Positions 54,741 to 62,812 of a stretch of 64,000 nucleotides of DNA are shown piece after piece (positions within the stretch are counted from its first letter, which is position 1; each line of letters starts with the position of its first letter). The stretch is from Ferroplasma acidiphilum (lineage in GTDB: Archaea > Thermoplasmatota > Thermoplasmata > Thermoplasmatales > Thermoplasmataceae). The stretch covers positions 930,001 through 994,000 of the forward strand of contig NZ_CP015363.1 in the NCBI RefSeq assembly GCF_002078355.1, in the 5' to 3' direction. A program made the position numbers and the translations under genes. The notes beneath the pieces were generated by a model. It searched no databases, had not been told where the DNA came from, and saw nothing but the letters and a program-made list of their open reading frames with translations.

Positions 54741-55442
54741 TCAGGACATTTCGTTATATGTACTCTGATTAGGGTTCTGGTTATTTTCAGAAGGCTTTGC
54801 TTCACCGGGAAGTTTTGCAAATGCTACTATAAGGCGCACTATTCCGCGCAATATCGGGACGATGCCTATAAATATAATAATTCGAACTATGTCAAGAAGC
54901 ATTGCATTGTTAGGTATATCACTATAGAAAATGAAAATAGCAATTGATGTAATAGTACTAATTGTACCGGTAAGCAGGAACAATGATGCAGTATGAAATT
55001 CATCACTTCCAATTAATTTTCCCACTCTATTATATGCAATATATTGGAAAATTATAGAAACGATGCCTGGCACCAGAAACAGAAAGAGAACGAGTAAAAG
55101 TAAAGTGAGAAATGAAGTATTTATTACAGATATGCTATTTGCACCTGTTGCAGAGCTTACACCCGGCACATATACCAGGACTAATAAGCCCGTAGATGCA
55201 ACTGCTAGTATAGCTCCTGAAATCAGGCTGTATAGCATATACTTAAACGGCGTCTGATTGCTATAATAGTTAGATATAGATTTACCTGCAAGGAAAAGTA
55301 AAATTAACCCTGCAATTGAGATTATAAACCCCAATTCTTTGAATATAAGAAATACAGGAACACCAGCAAATTCTAGAATTACCCCCATAATTCCATATGT
55401 ACGTGCCTGTTTGAGTTCCTGACTCTTTTGAGCGTTATTCAT
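54741..55442 (-). CDS. DUF996 membrane protein, copy 1
   Basis: 233 aa with about six helices. The N-terminal QELKQARTYGIMGVILEFAG and the KSISNYYSNQTPFKYMLYSLISG loop are the family's conserved parts. The C-terminal tail is cytoplasmic (AKLPGEAKPSENNQNPNQ). Known: DUF996 is a common archaeal membrane family of unknown function. A paralogue lies 235 bp upstream on the same strand, sharing near-identical DNA over the central loop, so they are a recent tandem duplication. Confidence 0.8.
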   Translation of the reverse strand: MNNAQKSQELKQARTYGIMGVILEFAGVPVFLIFKELGFIISIAGLILLFLAGKSISNYYSNQTPFKYMLYSLISGAILAVASTGLLVLVYVPGVSSATGANSISVINTSFLTLLLLVLFLFLVPGIVSIIFQYIAYNRVGKLIGSDEFHTASLFLLTGTISTITSIAIFIFYSDIPNNAMLLDIVRIIIFIGIVPILRGIVRLIVAFAKLPGEAKPSENNQNPNQSTYNEMS

Positions 55443-55676
55443 ATATTATAGATACTTGTAAATATTAAAAACTTTTGTTTTAAAATCATCTCTAATCCTT
55501 TTAATAGTTTTATAACGAATTTAAGTTACAGAATATCATATTATTAGGATGGAATTCAAAAGGCAAATATTAACAGGATAATATTTAGATTCACAAATGG
55601 ATCGATAAAATATGGAGATGCAAAACATGGTGTTATAAAATAAATGAAATGATGTTTTTCCGTTTCTATAGCCGGT

Positions 55677-56351
55677 TTAGAATATTTCTTTGTTAGTATC
55701 CTGATTAAAAGTTTGATCATTTAAAGCAGGCTTTGCTTCGCCCGGAAGTTTCGCAAATGCTATTATGAGAAATATTATTCCAATGAACATCAGGATAACG
55801 CCTATAACTATAATAGCTAGAATTATACCAATAAGTAGTAGCAATGCCGCGGTATGAAACTCATGTATTCCAGTTAATTTCCCTACACTGTCGTATGCCA
55901 TATATTGAAAAATTATAGAAACGAAGCTTGGCACCAGTACCAGAACTACTATAAGCAAGAATATAGAAATTAGTGACATATAAAAAGTAGATGTGCTACC
56001 GGTACTTGATGCAGAGTTAAATATGGGTATGAGTAACAGAAATAATGATATTCCTGCTACAACTGCTAATATGATGCCGGAAATTAGGCTGTATAGCATA
56101 TACTTAAACGGCGTCTGATTGCTATAATTGTTAGATATAGATTTAACTGCAAGGAAAAGTAAAATTAATCCGATAATTGAGATGATGAGGCCCAATCCAT
56201 GAAATATAATATCTGCTGGACCACCAATAAATTCTAGGATTATCCCCATAATTCCATATGTACGCGCCGATTCCAGTTCCTGAATCTTTTGTGTATTCGT
56301 ATTTATGGTATGATAATGGTTATTATAAATTATTGTTCTAAAATTACCCAT
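55677..56351 (-). CDS. DUF996 membrane protein, copy 2
   Basis: 224 aa with about six helices, same family as copy 1. IQELESARTYGIMGIILEFIGG, AVKSISNNYSNQTPFKYMLYSLISG and AFAKLPGEAKPALNDQ all align. The start is uncertain: the ATG at 56351 adds about 15 residues (MGNFRTIIYNNHYHT) absent from copy 1 and overlapping a TATA-like TTTATAATAA. No ATG/GTG/TTG lies at the equivalent of copy 1's start. Diverges from the short gene at 56383 with 31 bp between. Confidence 0.78.
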   Translation of the reverse strand: MGNFRTIIYNNHYHTINTNTQKIQELESARTYGIMGIILEFIGGPADIIFHGLGLIISIIGLILLFLAVKSISNNYSNQTPFKYMLYSLISGIILAVVAGISLFLLLIPIFNSASSTGSTSTFYMSLISIFLLIVVLVLVPSFVSIIFQYMAYDSVGKLTGIHEFHTAALLLLIGIILAIIVIGVILMFIGIIFLIIAFAKLPGEAKPALNDQTFNQDTNKEIF

Positions 56352-56382
56352 ATTTTAAATAATATTAAAATTATAATGATTT

Positions 56383-56739
56383 ATGATAGAGGACTTATAT
56401 AAAAAATGGGAACATAATAAATTATCTGATAGTGATTTTCAGGATGATTTATCCGGATTTGGAGATTTTATAACAAAACTATATGATGATTTAAAAATTG
56501 ATTTAATCGCTGATTTAACTCCATACAAAGCGTATTTTAACATTTTAAAAGTGAATGGCTTTGTAAATTCTATACTGGATAAAAGACCTGACCTGATTTC
56601 CACCATATCTTCCTGGTTTGAGAGGGAAAAGGGCGATATAGAACGGATAGCAAAGAAAATTGGGGTGTTATACTTTAGCATATCAATGAGCATCCCGGGA
56701 GGGATAGGTATATCAATGACTTTTCAGCCAAATATGTGA
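56383..56739 (+). CDS. Hypothetical helical protein
   Basis: 118 aa, soluble, mostly helical (MIEDLYKKWEHNKLSDSDF..), ending in a more hydrophobic Gly/Ser segment (YFSISMSIPGGIGISMTF). No recognised domain. ATG is near-leaderless with ATTATAATG just upstream. Stands between DUF996 and an MFS gene. Confidence 0.55.
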   Translation: MIEDLYKKWEHNKLSDSDFQDDLSGFGDFITKLYDDLKIDLIADLTPYKAYFNILKVNGFVNSILDKRPDLISTISSWFEREKGDIERIAKKIGVLYFSISMSIPGGIGISMTFQPNM

Positions 56740-56880
56740 AATCTGTATACAATTAGTTTTTATCAGTTTATATGAACGATTTCATTCAGTATGCCGATTC
56801 CATATACCTTGTTAGAAAAGGATCAAGAATTTCTATTCGCAGATATATTAAAATATTTCCATATATTGAGCTATAAATAA

Positions 56881-58137
56881 ATGGATAATAAAAAACTTAT
56901 CGCATTCCGGTCACTTATAATTGCTGCGGGCGCAACTGTGGCAGCATCCTTTGTCGGTGTATATGGCGTTATGATCGGAGCAACAGCAGCAGAAATGGGA
57001 TGGCTGCAATCTTCATCAAATTCATTAAGCAATTTAGGGCAGATTCTCTGGGGAAGGATAAGTGACAGGGTTGGCAAAAGAAAGCCATTTCTTGTGAGTG
57101 GAAGTGTTATTCTTGCGGTTCTATGGTTTTTGCTTCCTTACTCCAGAACTCCGGTTAATTTAATAGTCCTGTATTCCCTGATATCAATATTTTCTGCAAT
57201 GATAACGGTTAACTGGTATTCATTTATCGCGGATAATATTATATCAGAACGTGGGAGGTTTTTAACACTCATAAACGATATAGCTTCTGCCGGTACAATT
57301 GTGTCCTTAATAGCAATGGTTTTCATCCTGGCTAAATATCCTGATGATGTTGTAATACCCTTCAGTACCGCTGCAGCCTCATATGTTATCTCTGCAGTTA
57401 CTGTGTTTAAATTCAAGGAATCCAGAAGCAAGAGTGTTATGACACGAAATTTATACAAAACCTTGAAAAATTTAAAAAATAACAATGCGTTTTATAAATA
57501 CTTCAGGGCTACAAATATTCAATCATTTTTCTGGTCAATGGCATGGCCCATGTTTCCAATAACAATAGTTTCAATAATGCATTTTTCACTGGAAATTGTT
57601 GCAGTGTTGACTATATCATCAACATTAACCATGTTACTAACACAGTATATTATCGGGAAATTTATAGATAAGGTTAATCGCGTGCCAATTATATTTTTAA
57701 ACAGGATAATGCTGAGCGGAATCCCATTAATGTATGCATTTTTTAATATTCTGCCATTATTTATATTGCTGGAAATTTATAGTGGCTTTATCGGTTCAAT
57801 TCAAAATACGGTTACAACATCATATACTCTGGATATTGTGCCACAGAATAACAAGGCTGAATATATATCAATATTAAACGGGTTCAATGGAATGGTTTAT
57901 TTCTTCGGAGCACTTACTGGCGGTTATGTTTTAACTTTATTTTTGTCTGTAGAACCTTTAAAGATTGCACTGCTGCTGTCCTATTTAATAGTCTTTGCAG
58001 GAAGATTTCTGTCATCTTTCCTATTCAGGGGATTGATTGAAGAAAATTCAGGAGGCAGGAATAATAGCGTATTATCAATATTATTTAAGCCAAAGGGGGC
58101 TGGTTCTCCATCAGGTGCAGTAATACACCCGAGGTAA
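56881..58137 (+). CDS. MFS transporter
   Basis: 418 aa. Helix 1 includes GVYGVMIGATAAEMGWLQSSSNSLSNLGQILWGRISDRVGKRKPFLVSG, with a clean A-motif GRISDRVGKRKPF. Twelve helices expected; the C-terminal tail (FKPKGAGSPSGAVIHPR) is cytoplasmic. Substrate not readable. Third MFS gene within 7 kb, each of a different subgroup. Confidence 0.85.
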   Translation: MDNKKLIAFRSLIIAAGATVAASFVGVYGVMIGATAAEMGWLQSSSNSLSNLGQILWGRISDRVGKRKPFLVSGSVILAVLWFLLPYSRTPVNLIVLYSLISIFSAMITVNWYSFIADNIISERGRFLTLINDIASAGTIVSLIAMVFILAKYPDDVVIPFSTAAASYVISAVTVFKFKESRSKSVMTRNLYKTLKNLKNNNAFYKYFRATNIQSFFWSMAWPMFPITIVSIMHFSLEIVAVLTISSTLTMLLTQYIIGKFIDKVNRVPIIFLNRIMLSGIPLMYAFFNILPLFILLEIYSGFIGSIQNTVTTSYTLDIVPQNNKAEYISILNGFNGMVYFFGALTGGYVLTLFLSVEPLKIALLLSYLIVFAGRFLSSFLFRGLIEENSGGRNNSVLSILFKPKGAGSPSGAVIHPR

Positions 58138-58349
58138 TTAGAAATAAATGTTTATTGCGGGTTAATCAATTGACAACAGTAAATACCAGATGTGACCAAT
58201 AAAGATAATGGCCAGCACTCATTCTGATATTCTCCCGTGAATTCATATTGCCTTTCTTATCTTTTTATCTGCAAAGGAATCACCAGGTACAACTTCCATG
58301 ATTTGTTTTCGTCTCCATGCAATGGTTCTCTCGATTCCATTTATTAAGG

Positions 58350-58853
58350 TTATAAATTATCCATATTAATATTTGAATTGCTTAAATCCTGGTAATCGGC
58401 ATGGAAATACGTTGGCTCCAGTGTTGCGTCCTGTATAGTTATGTTTCCGCTTATTACGCCAGTAATCGATGTAATTGGAGTTAATATTCCATCAACAGCA
58501 GTATCTAACACAGAGAAACCCAGGGAATTCGACCACAGATTAAGTCCTGTAAGATTTCCGGATGTTGCGGTTATATTGACTTTCCCATTTGATGCAGTTA
58601 TATGTATAAGCGACAGGGATGTGAGGTTGGCACTTACTGCTGTTATGTGGTATGTACCATTTAATAAACAAGGTGTAATAACACCATCGTGCAATGTTAT
58701 ACTTGTAATATTCATATATGCTGGCTGGGATCCAGAATTTGAGGCTGAATACTGATTGCCTGGTATACTGGTACTGTATGGTACAAAAATAATGGATGAT
58801 AATAGAATAACTGCCACAATTGGCACAACTATTAGATATTTTTTATTTACCAT
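58350..58853 (-). CDS. Exported beta-rich protein, last gene of the acyl-CoA ligase operon
   Basis: 167 aa from the ATG at 58853, 4 nt after GGAG; an ATG at 58862 adds three residues. N-terminal VNKKYLIVVPIVAVILLSSIIFVPY is a signal anchor. The rest is Ser/Thr/Asn-rich with repeated beta-like units (SITLHDGVITPC, LIHITASNGKVNITATSGNLTG, ITSITGVISGNITIQDATLEP) and many N-x-S/T sites. A single Cys in ITPC matches the position of ITSPC in the first gene of the operon, suggesting paralogy. The start lies inside the end of the ligase gene (58843). Probably cell-surface; function unknown. Confidence 0.65.
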   Translation of the reverse strand: MVNKKYLIVVPIVAVILLSSIIFVPYSTSIPGNQYSASNSGSQPAYMNITSITLHDGVITPCLLNGTYHITAVSANLTSLSLIHITASNGKVNITATSGNLTGLNLWSNSLGFSVLDTAVDGILTPITSITGVISGNITIQDATLEPTYFHADYQDLSNSNINMDNL

Positions 58854-60534
58854 TATCTCCACCGCGCAAAGCTTTCTTGTCTACTTTGCCAACAAGGGTC
58901 AATGGAAGTTCATCCCTGAACTCTATTATTTTCGGTACTTTATAAACCGCTAACCTTTCTTTGCAGAAATTTATTATCTCAACATCCGTGAGTGAACTGT
59001 CCTTCTTTACAATAAATGCCTTTACTGTTTCACCGCGATGTGCATCTTTTACCCCTATAACAGCACACTCAGAAACTTTCGGGTTTTCATATATAACTTC
59101 CTCGATCTCACGCGGGTATATGTTATAGCCGCCTGCTATAATTAAATCCTTTTCACGGTCGACGATATATACGTAACCATCTTCATCCATCTTTGCAATA
59201 TCACCGGTATGCAGCCACCCATCTACCAGCGTTTTTGCATTTTCATCAGGCCTGTTCCAGTATCCTTTCATAACCTGCGGGCCTTTAATGAGAAGTTCTC
59301 CAGGTTCATTAAGAGGCATTTCAGTTACTCCATCCTCTGTTGAAACAATTTTTTCATATGTATTGGACACAGGCAAGCCGACAGAGCCAAATCTCCTGTA
59401 TTTTTCCCTCTCATCCTCAACCAGGGGTGTAACATTTGCAACAGGAGAGCATTCACTTAACCCATAGCCCTCTACGAGAATTGCGCCGGTCATTGATTCA
59501 AAATTCTTCTGCAGTTCCACAGGCAATGGAGATGCTCCTGAAATACATATTTTTACATTGTCAATATGGTATTTTTTAACATCCTTATATGTAATTATTC
59601 CATGGTAAAGTGTTGGTATTCCTGGAAATGCTACGGGCTTTTTCTTATCTATTATTTTTAATGCCGTCTTAATATCCCTTGGATCCGGTATAAGGATAAT
59701 TTTAGAGCCCTGCAGCAATGGTGTCAACATTGCCGTCATCATGCCGTATACATGGAAAAATGGTATTGATGATAGATAGGAAATATTTTTCTTATACTCT
59801 TCAGGCATGTATTCGATTATCTGATATGCATTTGAAATTAAGTTTTTATGTGTAAGTATTGCAGCCTTTGGCATTCCAGTGGTGCCCCCAGTATACTGCA
59901 GCAGGGCAGGATCATTTTCAGGGTCAATATCGGCTTCCTTTGATACGAATCGGGATTTTTTAGGTACCTTGCATAAATATATATTGTCGGCTACAGGTAT
60001 CTTCTTATGTTCTTTTTTAATCAATGTATAGAGCTGTGATACAACAGGTGGCAGGTAATATTGAACCTTCACAACAAGAATTCTTTTCAATTTGGCCGGA
60101 TATAATGGCAATGCCTTATCTATAAAATCATCCATTACTATAAGTGTATTTGCCCCTGAATCCTTTATTTCAAATTCCAGTTCCCGTATTGTATACAATG
60201 GGTTTACCTGTACAATAACAGCACCAAGTTTAACAATCGCAAAGAAATATGTTATGTACTGCGGTATGTTAGGCAGCATAACTGCAATTCTGTCACCTTT
60301 GGTGATGCCTAACTCCCCCAACCTTACAGAAATAGAATCAATTTTTTCTTTCAGGCTACTGTAGGTTATTTTTTTGCCCATGAAATCTATTGCAATATTA
60401 TCTTTATTTTTTTCAACTGAGTCGGAGAATGCTCTGTATATGCTAATATCCGGTATTTCAATGGTTCTCCTTACCCACGGAGGGTAGCTTTTCTGTAAAG
60501 CTTCATCAAGGCTGTTAACCTTTACTTCAATCAT
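58843..60534 (-). CDS. Long-chain fatty-acid-CoA ligase (FadD-like)
   Basis: 563 aa, full length. A3 is LLQYTGGTTGMPKAAILTH; A5 LVEGYGLSECSP; A7 DGWLHTGDIAKMDEDGYVYIVDREKDLIIAGGYNIYPREIEE spans A7-A8; A10 LPLTLVGKVDKKALR with the catalytic Lys. Activates fatty acids to acyl-CoA via acyl-AMP. ATG overlaps the stop of the upstream exported protein (ATGA at 60531-60534), and the downstream exported protein starts within its last codons. Such tight packing with two surface proteins is unusual for a fadD and suggests a linked role, for example acylation or lipid uptake. Confidence 0.92.
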   Translation of the reverse strand: MIEVKVNSLDEALQKSYPPWVRRTIEIPDISIYRAFSDSVEKNKDNIAIDFMGKKITYSSLKEKIDSISVRLGELGITKGDRIAVMLPNIPQYITYFFAIVKLGAVIVQVNPLYTIRELEFEIKDSGANTLIVMDDFIDKALPLYPAKLKRILVVKVQYYLPPVVSQLYTLIKKEHKKIPVADNIYLCKVPKKSRFVSKEADIDPENDPALLQYTGGTTGMPKAAILTHKNLISNAYQIIEYMPEEYKKNISYLSSIPFFHVYGMMTAMLTPLLQGSKIILIPDPRDIKTALKIIDKKKPVAFPGIPTLYHGIITYKDVKKYHIDNVKICISGASPLPVELQKNFESMTGAILVEGYGLSECSPVANVTPLVEDEREKYRRFGSVGLPVSNTYEKIVSTEDGVTEMPLNEPGELLIKGPQVMKGYWNRPDENAKTLVDGWLHTGDIAKMDEDGYVYIVDREKDLIIAGGYNIYPREIEEVIYENPKVSECAVIGVKDAHRGETVKAFIVKKDSSLTDVEIINFCKERLAVYKVPKIIEFRDELPLTLVGKVDKKALRGGDNGK

Positions 60535-61103
60535 TTTATCACCATTCTAATATCTGCCATGACCGTGTGGGCCGCCAGGAATGAAAAGCCAAGGTTTAGA
60601 TTGTTCATACTGAAAGACCCTGCCTTCTGGTATGATGCATTTATAGTCACATTTGTCTGGGTTATCTGGTTAGCTGTTATTGTGAAATGGGGATTTTCAG
60701 ATATAGTTAGATTCACGTATGATGTGTTTGTGGCATATATATGGTATGCATATAAAGTAACATTGGTACCTACCGCACAGGGTGAAGTGATTGTTGTAGA
60801 TGTTGTGGAATTTATGTATTTTGTAAGTACCATACTGGAAATAACGACTTTGCTCATAGTAACTTTATATTCAGTAACACCACTGACGTTGATAGTTTGT
60901 ATCTCCGGGTTAGTTAAGGTCATTTTAGATGCTTTAATAGAGAAATCGGTTAAGCTTATAGACTTTGCGGTTACTGTTCCTGATGTTACCGCTGCATATG
61001 AAACACCGGAAACTATGCTAATTGCAGCTAAAGCAATTGCAATAGTAATTAATTTATTCCTCCTTGCGTGGATATTTTTTGTATTGTCAATAAATCTTGA
61101 TAT
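60531..61103 (-). CDS. Exported Thr/Ser-rich protein, first gene of the acyl-CoA ligase operon; non-standard start
   Basis: 190 aa if read from an ATA at 61103. The first ATG in frame (60923) would leave out a clear signal peptide that the open frame encodes (RRNKLITIAIALAAISIVSGVSYA, with a likely AxA cleavage site). GGTG lies 6 nt before the ATA, and the frame is blocked just upstream by TAA, so no standard start fits. The mature part is beta-rich (TVTAKSISLTDFSIKASKMTL, TTITSPCAVGTNVTLYAYHI) with many N-x-S/T sites and one Cys. It overlaps the ligase ATG by 4 nt. Related in style to the third gene; function unknown. Confidence 0.6.
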   Translation of the reverse strand: MSRFIDNTKNIHARRNKLITIAIALAAISIVSGVSYAAVTSGTVTAKSISLTDFSIKASKMTLTNPEIQTINVSGVTEYKVTMSKVVISSMVLTKYINSTTSTTITSPCAVGTNVTLYAYHIYATNTSYVNLTISENPHFTITANQITQTNVTINASYQKAGSFSMNNLNLGFSFLAAHTVMADIRMVIK

Positions 61104-61243
61104 TTATATCACCTTTTACAGTAAATTATTATTAGTGACTTATATAAACATGACTGCAGGGAAGTTATAACTCTTAATTAGTGTTTAGAAAGCTCTATTT
61201 CTCTATAATAACATTAATTAACCATATGCATTTATATTTACTT

Positions 61244-62569
61244 ATGGAAGAAGGAAGTGGGCATATAGAAGTAAAGAAAATAAAGGGGAAGCTGTATGCG
61301 TATTACACGGTAAATAAATGGGACAAAAGAACAAAAAAGGAAATTAAAAAAAGCAAGTATATGGGAAGAGTAAAAGATGATAGGATAATACAGAAAGATT
61401 TTGTATTGCCAGAAAAATCTCTGCAATATGGTGATATTGCATTATTAATGGGTCTAAATAAGGATTTAGTCATTAAAATACTAAGAGGTTTCACAAAATA
61501 TAAAAGGGAAATTATTGTCCTTGCTTTTATAATTTCATTATATGGCTCACCATTAGCATTTTCTAAATATTACTATAAAAGAACATTTTTATCATATATA
61601 TGGCCAAGAATCAGGCTCAATGAGGAAAATATCCCGGGCATTTTAAAAGAGCTTTCCAGTGAACGGAATTTGTATGAAAGCATGAATACAATAGAGGAAA
61701 ACATGTTATTGATGCATATAGAAATATCCATAAATGTACAAACCCTGAATAAAAATAACGCAAGCCCGGTAATAATAGATATATTGATTGATGCTTTGAC
61801 CTTAAAAGTAATAAATGTTAAGCATATGGCCGGAGTTAATGATTCTGTTGGCCAATTTATAGATCTTTGTGACCGCATTGCAAATAATAACGGCGTAATA
61901 ATTCCTGAGGGCAAGTATTATAATAAAAAAAATCTAAAAATTTTGATGGATGGCAAAAGAAATTTTATAATGGAAATAGATGAAATTCAGTTGCCAAAAA
62001 TTAAGGAAATGTTAAAGATAGATAAGTTATTGCTAAAACGGGAATATAATGAATTGTTAAAACATGATTTATATTATACGAAATACAGTTCCGGGAATAT
62101 ATTTTATTACTTTTTTTACGATAAGATTCTGAATGGAAGGGAAATTATTGAGGCAAACGCAAATGTAAAAATTGTACTGTCAAATCTGGATATAAATCAG
62201 AATCTGATCTATCAGGCCATAAACATAAGAAATTTTCTCTATAAAAAATTACTATATTCCAGATACAGGATATACAATGACAGTTTTTACTTAAAAAATA
62301 ATATGTCCGTGGATGGCTATCTCATACTCAATTCAATAGCCCTGGAAATGTATTTACTATTGTACAGATATTCTGACTTTATTTATCCATACAGGAGCAA
62401 ATATATAGATACTCTGCTACTTGAACTGTCCGGAGTGGATTTGTTTTTAATTAAGAATAAGTTATACTTGCCTAAAATTACCAAAAATATTGATAAGAAA
62501 TTAAATTCCATTAATAAAGACATAAACATAAAAGATTTTGAATCCTTGATGCTTTACAGAAAAATGTAA
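61244..62569 (+). CDS. Transposase-derived protein (IS1634/IS4-like) without a visible DDE triad
   Basis: 441 aa from the ATG at 61244; the frame opens at 61181 with promoter-like residues. The N-terminal region (HIEVKKIKGKLYAYYTVNKW, KKSKYMGRVKDDRII) is the beta-rich start of archaeal IS1634-type transposases, followed by a GLNKDLVIKILRGF HTH-like segment. Where active enzymes have Asp in a D-x-T strand, it has VIIDILIDALTLKVINV. The second Asp region (usually P-D-R-G-F-Y-S-x-x-N-L) reads PEGKYYNKKNLKILM. Later catalytic Glu region not recognisable. Frame intact, no inverted repeats seen. A host-adapted protein is likely. Confidence 0.6.
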   Translation: MEEGSGHIEVKKIKGKLYAYYTVNKWDKRTKKEIKKSKYMGRVKDDRIIQKDFVLPEKSLQYGDIALLMGLNKDLVIKILRGFTKYKREIIVLAFIISLYGSPLAFSKYYYKRTFLSYIWPRIRLNEENIPGILKELSSERNLYESMNTIEENMLLMHIEISINVQTLNKNNASPVIIDILIDALTLKVINVKHMAGVNDSVGQFIDLCDRIANNNGVIIPEGKYYNKKNLKILMDGKRNFIMEIDEIQLPKIKEMLKIDKLLLKREYNELLKHDLYYTKYSSGNIFYYFFYDKILNGREIIEANANVKIVLSNLDINQNLIYQAINIRNFLYKKLLYSRYRIYNDSFYLKNNMSVDGYLILNSIALEMYLLLYRYSDFIYPYRSKYIDTLLLELSGVDLFLIKNKLYLPKITKNIDKKLNSINKDINIKDFESLMLYRKM

Positions 62570-62812
62570 TTCAGTGTAACAATGCAGAATATGCTTTAAA
62601 GGCTAACTACATTTCAGCTGGAAATGTCAAGAAGTTCACACCTAATTTTTTTATTTAAGCTATATATTAAGGAAATATTCCAGAAACATCGAAATATGAG
62701 CAGAACTAGCATGAATTTTTCTATATTATCAATATAATTTATCGGGGTAAATGCGTGTAAGAGCTGCAAGAGTACAGGTAAAATTTAATAGATATACAGA
62801 TATTAATATCAG

